From Acidisphaera sp. (GTDB lineage Bacteria > Pseudomonadota > Alphaproteobacteria > Acetobacterales > Acetobacteraceae): a stretch of 32,797 bases of DNA. A model generated the notes under the pieces. It worked only from the letters and a program-made list of their open reading frames with translations, ran no database searches and was not told the origin of the DNA. A program made the translations under genes and the position numbers. The stretch is taken from contig JAFAYA010000022.1 in NCBI GenBank assembly GCA_019240635.1, positions 1 to 32,797 of the forward strand. The letters are read 5' to 3'. Of the stretch, positions 23,902 through 31,672 are shown piece by piece (position 1 is the stretch's first letter; the number at the start of each line of letters is the position of its first letter).

Positions 23902-25494
23902 CTATTGCAGATCGACGGTGTTGAAGAGATGCCCTCCGAGCGGGCTCATCACGTAGCCCGTCACCTCCTTGCGCATCGGCATGTAGACGATGGAGTGGGC
24001 GATCAGGAAGAACGGCGCCTCCTGGTGCATGATCACCTGCGCCTGCTTGTAGAGTGCCGTGCGCTGGTCCTGGTTGGTGATCGTCGCCGCTTTGTTGACG
24101 AGCGCGTCGAAATCCTGGTTGCACCACTTCGCCGAGTTGCCGCCGCCCGGCCGTGCCGCCGCGCAGCCGGCGAGCGGGACGAAGAAGTTGTCGGGGTCGC
24201 CGTTGTCGCCGGTCCAGCCGATCTGCGCCATCTGGTGATCACCCGCCTGCAGCCGCTTGCGGTACTCGCCCCATTCGTAGCTGACGATCTTCGCGCGGAT
24301 GCCGACCTTTGCGAGATCGGCCTGCATCAGTTCGGCGATGCGTCGGGCGTCGGGGTTGTACGGCCGCTGCACCGGCATGGCCCAGAGATCGGTGTCGAAC
24401 CCGTTCGCCAGTCCCGCCTCGGCCAGCAGCTTCTTCGCCTGTTCGGGGTCGTGCGGGAAATCCTTGATGTCGTTGTTGTATGCCCACATGGTCGGCGGGA
24501 TCAGGTTCTTGGCCGGCTGGCCGGCGCCCTGGTAGACCGCATCGAGGATCGCCTGCTTGTCGATCGCCATGTTGATCGCGATGCGCACGCGCTTGTCGTC
24601 GAACGGCTTCTTCTGCGTGTTCATCGACATGTAGCCGATGTTAAGCCCGGGCTGCTGCATCAGCTGCAGGCTCGGGTCGCTGCGGATGGACGCAAGATCG
24701 GCCGGATTGGGGTACGGCATGATCTGGCACTCGTTGGCGCGCAGCTTGGCCAGCCGCACCGACGGGTCCTTGGTGATCGCGAAGACCAGCACGTCGATCT
24801 TCGGCTTGGGTCCCCAGTAATCCTTGAACGCGCGGTACCGGATGGTCGCGTCCTTCTGATAGTTGACGAACTCGAACGGCCCGGTGCCGATCGGCTCCTG
24901 GTCGATCAGCTCGGGTTTTCCGGCCTTCAGCAGCGCGTCTGCGTACTCCTTCGACTGGATCGTCGAGAAATCCATCGCCATGTCCGCGAGGAACGGGGTC
25001 TGCGGCTCGTTCAGCGTGAACTTCACGGTGTAGTCGTCCGACTTGTCGATCGCCGCGAGCAGCTTCGGGAAGCTCATGTCGTTGAAATAGTCGTACCCGC
25101 CGCCCGAGACCTTGTGGTACGGATTGGCGTCCTTCCACTGCCGGTCGAAGGAGAACAGCACGTCATCGGCATTGAAGTCGCGGGTCGGCGTGAAACTCCG
25201 GTTGGCCTGCCACTTCACGCCGTGCCGGAGATGAAAGATGATGGTCTTGCCGTCCTCGGAAACCTCCCAGCTCTCGGCCAGCCCGGGCTCCAGCTCGGTG
25301 GTGCCTGGCTTGAACTCGATCAGCCGGTCATAGACGGGCCGGTTGGCGTCGAAGGTCGTCCCGGTCGTGTTGAGCATCGGGTTGAAGTTTTCCGGCGATC
25401 CCTCCGAACAGTAGACCAGCGTCTTGGCGCGGGCGCCGCCGGCGAGCAGTGCGACCGCGAGGGCGCAGGCGACGGCCAGGGTTCGATTGGACAT
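23902..25494 (-). CDS. dppA: periplasmic dipeptide-binding protein DppA
   Basis: The 530-residue protein is a family-5 solute-binding protein that delivers dipeptides to DppBCDF. A Sec signal peptide (A-V-A-C-A-L-A-V-A-L-L-A-G-G-A-R-A) is cut near residue 23. The mature chain begins K-T-L-V-Y-C-S-E-G-S-P-E and recalls E. coli DppA over its full length: blocks such as K-V-S-G-G-G-Y-D-Y-F, M-P-Y-P-N-P-A-D, L-I-P-P-T-M-W, W-A-M-P-V-Q-R-P-Y-N-P and G-W-T-G-D-N-G-D-P-D-N-F-F are close to those I know. E. coli DppA also binds heme and 5-aminolevulinate. It is first in the operon. A hairpin at 25502-25526 covers the likely ribosome-binding site. Confidence 0.96.
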   Translation of the reverse strand: MSNRTLAVACALAVALLAGGARAKTLVYCSEGSPENFNPMLNTTGTTFDANRPVYDRLIEFKPGTTELEPGLAESWEVSEDGKTIIFHLRHGVKWQANRSFTPTRDFNADDVLFSFDRQWKDANPYHKVSGGGYDYFNDMSFPKLLAAIDKSDDYTVKFTLNEPQTPFLADMAMDFSTIQSKEYADALLKAGKPELIDQEPIGTGPFEFVNYQKDATIRYRAFKDYWGPKPKIDVLVFAITKDPSVRLAKLRANECQIMPYPNPADLASIRSDPSLQLMQQPGLNIGYMSMNTQKKPFDDKRVRIAINMAIDKQAILDAVYQGAGQPAKNLIPPTMWAYNNDIKDFPHDPEQAKKLLAEAGLANGFDTDLWAMPVQRPYNPDARRIAELMQADLAKVGIRAKIVSYEWGEYRKRLQAGDHQMAQIGWTGDNGDPDNFFVPLAGCAAARPGGGNSAKWCNQDFDALVNKAATITNQDQRTALYKQAQVIMHQEAPFFLIAHSIVYMPMRKEVTGYVMSPLGGHLFNTVDLQ

Positions 25495-25501
25495 GGGGCC
25501 A

Positions 25502-25526
25502 GGCTCCCGCTACCGCTGGGGGAGCC
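25502..25526 (-). promoter_or_regulatory. leader hairpin covering the dppA ribosome-binding site
   Basis: Arms GGCTCCC and GGGAGCC (25502-25508 and 25520-25526) enclose an 11-base loop. In the dppA transcript the GGGAG of the 3' arm is the best Shine-Dalgarno, nine bases from the ATG, so folding would hide it. The rest of the 25495-25657 gap shows no gene. Confidence 0.4.
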
Positions 25527-25657
25527 GCAGGATCGCCGATTTTCCGCCGGGCGCCAAGCCGGACCGCACGGCCGTGTTGCGCACCACCGGGTTTGCCGAT
25601 AGCAAGCGGCGGACGCTCCCTTCCCGGGGGCTTGGCTCGGCGTAGCAGGGCGGCACC

Positions 25658-25888
25658 ATGCTCCGGCGCTTCTTCTCCGAATTCATCGGCGTACTGCGGG
25701 CGCTGACGATCGGCTACATCCTCTACTTCCTGGTCGGCATCGCCGCACTGATCGGCAGCGTCTTCGGACATCAGCTCGGGTTGCCCCGGATCCTGGTCGG
25801 CCTGTTCTTCACCGTCCTGGCGATGGAGGCAGCCGTGCTGTGGTTCGTGATCGACCTGCTGCGCATGCGTGGGCGCCGGCTGCAATAG
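25658..25888 (+). CDS. small two-helix membrane protein of unknown function
   Basis: The 76-residue protein has two hydrophobic stretches, about residues 14-36 (L-R-A-L-T-I-G-Y-I-L-Y-F-L-V-G-I-A-A-L-I) and 42-66 (L-P-R-I-L-V-G-L-F-F-T-V-L-A-M-E-A-A-V-L-W-F-V-I), linked by a short loop. It ends in a basic tail R-M-R-G-R-R. I recognise no family. The hydrophobic pattern and clear ATG support a real gene; the upstream CAGGGCGG is a modest ribosome-binding site. It lies between divergent dppA and downstream cysNC, so it could be the first gene of a cysNC transcript or stand alone. Confidence 0.6.
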   Translation: MLRRFFSEFIGVLRALTIGYILYFLVGIAALIGSVFGHQLGLPRILVGLFFTVLAMEAAVLWFVIDLLRMRGRRLQ

Positions 25889-25917
25889 CCCGGCGGGCGA
25901 GCAGGCCGGGCGGTTCA

Positions 25918-25946
25918 TCGACTTTGTCGTAACGATTCAGTAGGAT
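25918..25946 (+). promoter_or_regulatory. candidate promoter for cysNC
   Basis: TCGACT (25918-25923) and TAGGAT (25941-25946), 17 bases apart, are each four of six to consensus. They sit in the least GC-rich part of the 106-base gap. Transcription would start near 25953, just before the leader hairpin. Confidence 0.3.
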
Positions 25947-25956
25947 AACCCGGGAT

Positions 25957-25982
25957 CGCCGCCCGGCAGGCGCCGGGCGGCG
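25957..25982 (+). promoter_or_regulatory. strong 11-bp leader hairpin upstream of cysNC
   Basis: CGCCGCCCGGC (25957-25967) pairs perfectly with GCCGGGCGGCG (25972-25982) around an AGGC loop. It ends 12 bases before the cysNC ATG; GGGGA at 25984-25988 follows it as ribosome-binding site. It could be an attenuator, a stability element or a repeat; no riboswitch class is recognisable. Confidence 0.5.
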
Positions 25983-25994
25983 CGGGGATTTCGC

Positions 25995-27893
25995 ATGGAT
26001 CTGCCGGCAAACGAGGCGTGGGCGGGGCTGCCGCCCGAGCTGGCGCGCGAGGGCCGCAAGGGCCTGCTGCGCTTCCTGACATGCGGCAGCGTGGATGACG
26101 GCAAGTCCACGCTCATCGGCCGGCTGCTCTATGACAGCAGGCTGATCTTCGAGGACCAGCTCGCGGCGCTGGCGCGCGACAGCCGCAAGCACGGCACCAC
26201 CGGCGAGGATCTCGACTTCGCGCTGCTGGTGGACGGGCTGGAGGCCGAGCGCGAGCAGGGCATCACGATCGACGTCGCCTATCGCTTCTTCACCACGCCG
26301 GCGCGCAAGTTCATCGTCGCCGACTGCCCGGGGCACGAGCAGTACACGCGCAACATGGTGACCGGCGCCTCCACCGCCTCGCTCGCCATCGTGCTGGTCG
26401 ATGCGCGCAACGGGGTGATGACGCAGACCTGCCGGCACAGCTACATCGCCGCCCTGCTCGGCATCCGCCATATCGTGCTGGCGGTGAACAAGATCGATCT
26501 CGTCGACTTCGACGAGACGCGGTTCGACGAGATCAGGACCGCGTACCTGGCCTTCGCCGGGAGGTTCGAGTTCGCCTGCACCGCCATCCCGATCTCCGCG
26601 CGGTTCGGCGACAACGTGATCCGGCCGAGCCCTCGCACACCATGGTACCGGGGCCCGTGCCTGCTCGAGCACCTCGAAACGGTCGAGGTCGACGAGAGCG
26701 CGGCGGCGCGGCCGTTCCGCATGCAGGTGCAATGGGTGAACCGCCCGAACCTCGATTTCCGCGGCTATGCCGGCACCGTTGCGGCCGGCGCGGTGCGCCC
26801 GGGCGAGGCGGTGGTGAACGCCGCCTCCGGCCAGGCCAGCACGGTCAGACGCCTCGTCAGCATGGACGGCGATCTGGATGAGGCGCGGCAGGGCGAGGCG
26901 GTCACCCTGGTGCTGGAAGATGAGATCGACGTCTCGCGCGGCGACGTGCTCGCCGCGCGCGCCGCACCGCCGGAGGTTGCCGACCAGTTCGCCGCACACC
27001 TCGTTTGGATGGCGGAGGTGCCGCTGTTCGCCGGGCGCAGCTATCTCGTGAAGGTCGGCACCGCGACCGTCGTCGCCACGATCACCGAGATCAAGCACCG
27101 GGTGGACATCAACAGCTTCGAGAAGGTCGCCGCGCGCCAGCTGCGGATGAACGAGGTGGCGGTGGTGAACCTGGCGCTCGCGCGGCCGATCGCCTTTGCG
27201 CCGTACGCAGAGGACCGGCGGCTCGGCGGATTCATCGTGATCGACCGGCTCTCGAACGCCACGGTCGGCGCAGGGATGATCGACTTCGCGCTGTGGCGCG
27301 GCACCAACATCAAGTGGCAGGCACTCACCGTCGACAAGACGGCGCGCGCGCATCTCAAACACCAGCGGCCGGTGATGGTGTGGTTCACCGGGCTTTCCGG
27401 CGCGGGCAAGTCAACCATCGCCAACCTGGTCGAGCAGAAGCTGTTCGCCGCGGGCTGCCACACCTACATGCTGGACGGTGACAACATCCGCCACGGGCTG
27501 AATCGCGACCTGGGCTTCACCGAGGCCGACCGCATCGAGAACATCCGCCGTGCCGCCGAAACGGCGAAGCTGTTCGTGGACGCCGGGCTGATCGTGCTGG
27601 TCTCCTTCATCTCGCCGTATCGCGGCGACCGCGACAGCGCGCGCGCGCTGGTCTCGCACGGCGAGTTCGTCGAAGTGTTCGTCGACACGCCGATCGCCGA
27701 GTGCGAGCTGCGCGACCCCAAGGGCCTGTACCGCAAGGCGCGCCAGGGGCAGATCCGCCACTTCACCGGCATCGACGCGCCGTACGAGCGGCCGGAGTCG
27801 CCGGAGATCCACCTCGACACGACGCAGGCCTCGGCGGATGCCGCGGCCGAGCAGGTGGTCGTCTATCTGCGCGGACACGGGATCATCGGTTGA
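25995..27893 (+). CDS. cysNC: bifunctional sulfate adenylyltransferase large subunit / adenylylsulfate kinase CysNC
   Basis: The 632-residue protein fuses CysN, the GTPase subunit of ATP sulfurylase, to CysC, APS kinase; together they make PAPS from sulfate. The CysN part has G-S-V-D-D-G-K-S-T (31-39), R-E-Q-G-I-T-I, D-C-P-G-H-E-Q-Y and N-K-I-D, then beta-barrel domains to about residue 430. The CysC part has the P-loop G-L-S-G-A-G-K-S-T (466-474), D-G-D-N-I-R-H-G-L and F-I-S-P-Y with Ser540, then F-V-D-T-P. GGGGA lies at ideal spacing from ATG 25995. CysN needs CysD, which is normally directly upstream, and it is absent here. The 3' end is 16 bases from the convergent dehydratase stop. Confidence 0.96.
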   Translation: MDLPANEAWAGLPPELAREGRKGLLRFLTCGSVDDGKSTLIGRLLYDSRLIFEDQLAALARDSRKHGTTGEDLDFALLVDGLEAEREQGITIDVAYRFFTTPARKFIVADCPGHEQYTRNMVTGASTASLAIVLVDARNGVMTQTCRHSYIAALLGIRHIVLAVNKIDLVDFDETRFDEIRTAYLAFAGRFEFACTAIPISARFGDNVIRPSPRTPWYRGPCLLEHLETVEVDESAAARPFRMQVQWVNRPNLDFRGYAGTVAAGAVRPGEAVVNAASGQASTVRRLVSMDGDLDEARQGEAVTLVLEDEIDVSRGDVLAARAAPPEVADQFAAHLVWMAEVPLFAGRSYLVKVGTATVVATITEIKHRVDINSFEKVAARQLRMNEVAVVNLALARPIAFAPYAEDRRLGGFIVIDRLSNATVGAGMIDFALWRGTNIKWQALTVDKTARAHLKHQRPVMVWFTGLSGAGKSTIANLVEQKLFAAGCHTYMLDGDNIRHGLNRDLGFTEADRIENIRRAAETAKLFVDAGLIVLVSFISPYRGDRDSARALVSHGEFVEVFVDTPIAECELRDPKGLYRKARQGQIRHFTGIDAPYERPESPEIHLDTTQASADAAAEQVVVYLRGHGIIG

Positions 27894-27909
27894 TCCCGCG
27901 AGCCGGCCC

Positions 27910-28884
27910 TCATTGCGCGAGGGCGCGACCGAACACGGCCGGGTCGACGTTGCCGCCGCTGAGCACGACGCCGACCACCTTGTCACGCGCATCGAACCGG
28001 CCGGACAGCAGGGCCGCGAGCGAGACGGCGCCGCCCGGCTCGACCACCACTTTGAGGTGGCTGAAGGCGAAGGCGATGGCGGCGAGCACGTCCGCGTCCG
28101 TCACCGCGAGGCCGCCGGCCAGGCGCGGACGGTTCAGCGCGAAGGTGATCTCGCCCGGCATCCGCGACAGCAGCGAATCGCAGAGCAGCGACCCGCCGGG
28201 CGCGTTGGCCTGACGCTCCCCGCTGGCCAGCGAGCGCGCGGTATCGTCCCAGCCGGCGGGCTCCACGGCGTAGACGCGCGTGGCCGGGGAGAGGCCCTCC
28301 ATGGCGAGCGCGCAGCCGGCGACGAGGCCGCCGCCGCCGGTGTTGACCAGGAGAGCGTCCATGCGCAACCCGGCCGACGCGGCGTCCTCGGCCAGTTCGG
28401 CGGCGAGCGTCCCCTGGCCGGCGATCACGTCCGGGTGGTCGAAGGGCGGCACCAGCACCGCACCGGTGCGGGCGGCGTGCGCGCGGGTGAGCGCGTGGCG
28501 ATCGTCAGTGAGGCGGTCGTAGTGGATGATCGTCGCACCCCAGCGCCGCGTGCTCTCGATTTTTATGCGCGGCGCGTCATGCGGCATGAACACCGTCGCG
28601 GTGATGCCGAGGGAAGCGGCGGCGCAGGCGGTCGCCTGGCCGTGGTTGCCGGAGGAGTGGGTGACGACGCCGGCGCGCCGCTCGGCCGCTGAGAGCTGCA
28701 GCAGGGCATTGGTGGCGCCGCGCAGCTTGAAGCTGCCGGTGCGCTGCAGCGGCTCCGGCTTGATGAGGATGGTGCCGCCGGTCAGCTCGTCGAGCAGTCT
28801 GTGGCGCAGCATCGGCGTGCGCACGACCACTCCGGCGAGCCGGCGGCACGCAGCGGCGACGCTGTCGTAGCTCGGAAGCTGCAT
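27910..28884 (-). CDS. PLP-dependent threonine dehydratase / serine racemase family protein
   Basis: The 324-residue protein has the fold-type II PLP enzyme marks. Lys53 in T-G-S-F-K-L-R-G-A forms the internal aldimine. S-S-G-N-H-G-Q-A is the substrate loop, and N-T-G-G-G-G-L-V-A-G is the phosphate cup. E-P-G-G-A-V-S and V-V-L-S-G-G-N-V follow near the end. No ACT domain is present, so it resembles catabolic threonine dehydratase or serine racemase (about 320 residues) rather than biosynthetic IlvA. It may deaminate threonine or serine, or a hydroxyaspartate. ATG at 28884 fits the family start; an upstream extension to 28965 is Pro/Arg-rich and unlike the family. It follows the GT39 gene by 77 bases on the same strand. 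Confidence 0.88.
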   Translation of the reverse strand: MQLPSYDSVAAACRRLAGVVVRTPMLRHRLLDELTGGTILIKPEPLQRTGSFKLRGATNALLQLSAAERRAGVVTHSSGNHGQATACAAASLGITATVFMPHDAPRIKIESTRRWGATIIHYDRLTDDRHALTRAHAARTGAVLVPPFDHPDVIAGQGTLAAELAEDAASAGLRMDALLVNTGGGGLVAGCALAMEGLSPATRVYAVEPAGWDDTARSLASGERQANAPGGSLLCDSLLSRMPGEITFALNRPRLAGGLAVTDADVLAAIAFAFSHLKVVVEPGGAVSLAALLSGRFDARDKVVGVVLSGGNVDPAVFGRALAQ

Positions 28885-28961
28885 CGTGTGCCACCCCGGC
28901 GGACCCGGTGAATGTGGCGACCGGGCGGGTGCCGGCGTCAAGCGCCGGCCGCGCGAGCGCG

Positions 28962-30449
28962 TCACGGGTGCGGCAGCAGCACCGCGGGCTCGCCGCCGGC
29001 GCGGCCGGTGACGCGGAACAGCCGGTAGAGCTCCAAAGGTGCGCCGGCGCGGTCACGGGCAACACCGGCGGCCGGGGTCAGGCTCGACCAGTCGGCGGGG
29101 TCGGGGGCGTCGCCGCGGCGGGCGGTGCGCAGCAGCAGGCCGGGGCGGCCGTCGATCGTCGGGCCGGCCTCGGGCAGCCGGAACAGCGCCCAGCGCGGCG
29201 CCACGGCGACCACCGGCACCTCCGGCGGCAACAGGCGCGCGAGCAGCGCCGCCTCGCCGTAGCCGTCCGCGGCGATGTAGTCGGCGCTGGCCGCGCGGCG
29301 CGCCTGCTCGACCTCGGCGGCAAGCGTCGGCCAGCCGGCCAGGCGAAGCGTCGGGTCCAGCCGGGGCGGCAGCGCAAACGGTGCGGCGAGCGCCTGGACA
29401 TAGACCAGCAGGGTCACGGCGGCGCCGAGCGCCGCGGCCGGCAGCACCAAGCGACGCCAGGGACGGCCGGGCCCGGCCGCGGCGACGGCGGCGGCGGGAT
29501 AGATCACCGCCGGCCAGTTCGCCTGCACGCGATCGCCGAGCGCATGCTCCAGGAACACCAGCGCCGGCACGAGGGCGAGTGCGGCGAGCAGGCGCGACGG
29601 CGGGTCGCGCCGGGGCAGCGTCCAGGCGACCCCCGCGAGGCAGAGCAGGAACACCAGCGGGGTCGCCAGGCCGAGCTGGCCGCCCAGCAGTTCTCCGACG
29701 TGGCGCAGCGCCCCCGCCGGGTCCCAGACGAGGCCGCGGCCGCCCTGCTTGACGAAGCTGACCCAGCCGTGCCGGGCGTTCCACAGCAAGGTCGGCAGGA
29801 AGATCGCCAGCGCCAGCGCCAGCCCCGCCCAGCACTGCCAGCGCTTCAGCCAGGGCCGCGCGCCGGGCACGACGAGCAGCCACACGCCGACGCCGCCGAG
29901 CAGCAGGACGCCGGTGTATTTGCTGGCGAGCGACAAACCCGCCGCGGCGCCGGCCGCCAGCCACCAGGCGGCGTTGCCGGTGCGCAGCAGGCGGGCGAGC
30001 GCCGAGAGGCTCGCCGTCCAGAAGAACAGCAGCGGCGTGTCCGGCGTCATCGTCACCGCGCCGACGCCGAACAGCAGCGTCGCGTTGAGCAGCAGCGCGG
30101 CGGTCAGTCCGGCACGCCGGCCAGGCAGCAGGTCCTCGGCGGCGCGAGCCAGCAGCAGCGAGCCGGCGGCCGCCGAGAGCGGCGCGAACAGCCGTACCCC
30201 GAACGCCCCCTGCCCCGCCAGCGCCGTACCGGCGCGGATCCAGAGAGCGACCATCGGCGGATGGTCGAGATAGCCGGGTGCCAGGGCGCGCGACCAGACC
30301 CAGTAGTAGGCCTCGTCGGGCGAGAGCGGCAGCAGGGCGGCGATCAGCAGGCGGAGCAGCGTGAGTGCCAGCAGCGCGGCGGCCCAGGCCCGCCTGCCCC
30401 CGCCTAGCTCCGGCGCCAAACCAGGGTCGCGGAAACCGCGTAGTTCCAT
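28962..30449 (-). CDS. glycosyltransferase family 39 / ArnT-like membrane protein
   Basis: The 495-residue GT-C transferase has about ten or more membrane helices. The first periplasmic loop holds S-P-D-E-A-Y-Y-W-V-W-S (Asp45-Glu46), typical of PMT_2 (PF13231) proteins such as ArnT, followed by G-Y-L-D-H-P-P-M-V-A. V-T-M-T-P-D-T-P and S-K-Y-T-G also match. Such enzymes move a sugar from a polyprenyl phosphate to lipid A, protein or glycan in the periplasm. Its ATG (30449) lies inside the GT2-GtrA gene, overlapping it by 46 bases, so the two are coupled; a TTG further in is possible. The acceptor is not known. Confidence 0.9.
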   Translation of the reverse strand: MELRGFRDPGLAPELGGGRRAWAAALLALTLLRLLIAALLPLSPDEAYYWVWSRALAPGYLDHPPMVALWIRAGTALAGQGAFGVRLFAPLSAAAGSLLLARAAEDLLPGRRAGLTAALLLNATLLFGVGAVTMTPDTPLLFFWTASLSALARLLRTGNAAWWLAAGAAAGLSLASKYTGVLLLGGVGVWLLVVPGARPWLKRWQCWAGLALALAIFLPTLLWNARHGWVSFVKQGGRGLVWDPAGALRHVGELLGGQLGLATPLVFLLCLAGVAWTLPRRDPPSRLLAALALVPALVFLEHALGDRVQANWPAVIYPAAAVAAAGPGRPWRRLVLPAAALGAAVTLLVYVQALAAPFALPPRLDPTLRLAGWPTLAAEVEQARRAASADYIAADGYGEAALLARLLPPEVPVVAVAPRWALFRLPEAGPTIDGRPGLLLRTARRGDAPDPADWSSLTPAAGVARDRAGAPLELYRLFRVTGRAGGEPAVLLPHP

Positions 30450-31525
30450 ACGAGGCCGATCATCGCGCCGGCGGCGCCGGCGGCGGGCCAGATGGTGTGG
30501 CCCTGATAGAGCACGTTGGCGATGCCGACATTGGCGACCGCCCCCAGCCCGCAGACCAGCATGAACAGCAGCATGCCGCGCCACAGCCGGCCGCCGCGCA
30601 GCCGCTGGTCGCGATAGGTGATCTGGTTGTTGAGCTGGAAATTCGCCGCCATCGCCACCAGCGTCGCCGCCGTCTGGGCGTCGGCGAAGGAAAGCCCGGC
30701 GAGCCGGCGCATGGCGGTCAGCACGGCGAGATGGACCACCAGGCCGACCGCGCCGACCGCGGCGAAGGCGATGAAGCGCAGCGGCACCAGACCGTGCAGC
30801 ATTTTCTCGGCCAGCACGCCGGCAAACTGGGCGAGCACGAGCGCGTCGAGCTTGCTCACCCCGGCCTCGCGGGCGCGGAACTGCGCGGGGATTTCGCGGA
30901 CCCGCAGCGGCGCCGGGGCTGCCAGCAGCACGTCGAGCAGTATCTTGAACCCGCGGCCGGTCAGGCGCGGCGCGAGACGCTCGAACAGCCGCCGCTCCAG
31001 CATGAAGAAGCCGCTCATCGGGTCGGTCAGCCGCACCGGCAGCATCGCCTGGGCCAGGCGGATGCCGGCGCCCGAGAGGCGATGGCGCCAGGCGCCGGAC
31101 AGACCGGCGGCGTCGCCGTCCGCCAGGTGGCGGCTGCCGACGACGATGTCGCAGCCGCCCTCGCGCAGCGTGCGCAGCATCGCCGGCAGGCGCGTCTCGT
31201 CGTGCTGGAGGTCGCCGTCGATCACCGCGACATAGGCGGCCGAGGAGGCGAGCGCGCCCTCGATCACCGCCGACGCCAGGCCGCGCCGGCCGATGCGGCG
31301 CAGGCAGCGGATGCGGGCGTCGCGCGCGGCGAGGCGGTGGACCTCGTCGGCCGTGCCGTCGGGGCTGTCGTCGTCGACGAACACCGCCTCCCAGCGGATG
31401 CCGGCGAGGGCCGCGTCCAGCCGCTCGGCGAGCGGGACGACGTTCGGGCGCTCCTGATAGCAGGGGACGACCACGGTCAGCTCGGGCGCCCCCGCCACCG
31501 TCGAGGCGGGGTTGATCTGGTCCAT
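30404..31525 (-). CDS. GT2 dolichyl-phosphate-mannose-synthase-like protein fused to a GtrA domain
   Basis: The 373-residue protein has two domains. Residues 15-235 are a DPM1/GtrB-like GT2 transferase: V-V-P-C-Y-Q-E-R, D-D-D-S-P-D-G-T (Asp51-53), D-G-D-L-Q-H-D-E (103-110) and Q-F-R-A-R-E-A-G-V-S-K-L. It loads a nucleotide sugar onto polyprenyl phosphate. Residues 250-373 form a four-helix GtrA domain (F-I-A-F-A-A-V-G-A-V, then N-F-Q-L-N-N-Q-I-T-Y-R), thought to flip or organise the lipid-linked sugar. ATG at 31525 is chosen; the upstream frame is not homologous. It is followed by the overlapping GT39 gene, making a compact synthesis-flip-transfer unit. Confidence 0.92.
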   Translation of the reverse strand: MDQINPASTVAGAPELTVVVPCYQERPNVVPLAERLDAALAGIRWEAVFVDDDSPDGTADEVHRLAARDARIRCLRRIGRRGLASAVIEGALASSAAYVAVIDGDLQHDETRLPAMLRTLREGGCDIVVGSRHLADGDAAGLSGAWRHRLSGAGIRLAQAMLPVRLTDPMSGFFMLERRLFERLAPRLTGRGFKILLDVLLAAPAPLRVREIPAQFRAREAGVSKLDALVLAQFAGVLAEKMLHGLVPLRFIAFAAVGAVGLVVHLAVLTAMRRLAGLSFADAQTAATLVAMAANFQLNNQITYRDQRLRGGRLWRGMLLFMLVCGLGAVANVGIANVLYQGHTIWPAAGAAGAMIGLVWNYAVSATLVWRRS

Positions 31526-31601
31526 CACGACCGGCGTAGCGCAGGCCAGGGGGTCGAAGCCAGAGCGCAGGCTCGGCCGCGCCGGCTGATCGCCGGTTAA
31601 C

Positions 31602-31671
31602 GGGCTGCTGAAAAAGTCAGGCGAGGGCTCCGCCCTCGACCCGCTGGGAGCAGCGGCCCCAGGCCTCATGA
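31602..31671. repeat. second copy of the intergenic hairpin repeat, next to lrp
   Basis: CGAGGGC-TCC-GCCCTCG (31622-31638) is followed by CCGCTG-GGAG-CAGCGG (31641-31656) and CCCCAGGCC. It aligns with the left half of the dpp repeat: both have hairpin, ACCC(C)GCTGGG, hairpin, GCCCCAGGCC, CAT, ACT. Bases in the stems differ but pairing is kept. GGGCTGCTGAAAAAGTCAGG at 31602-31621 precedes it and resembles some transposon ends. Confidence 0.6.
31611..31638 (-). terminator. likely terminator of the lrp-family gene
   Basis: Read leftwards from the lrp stop (31673), the stem 31638-31622 is followed six bases later by GACTTTTTC. The T-tract sits a little far from the stem, so efficiency is uncertain. 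The hairpin is the same one as in the repeat. Confidence 0.5.
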
Positions 31672-31672
31672 C

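Noticed and set aside
22801-25602. A 933-codon open frame antisense to dppC, dppB and dppA.
   Set aside because: It is Asp/His/Arg-rich with no recognisable motif, while the opposite strand carries three well-supported transporter genes.
25809-27362. A 517-codon open frame antisense to cysNC.
   Set aside because: CysN and CysC motifs on the plus strand are complete; the antisense frame has none.
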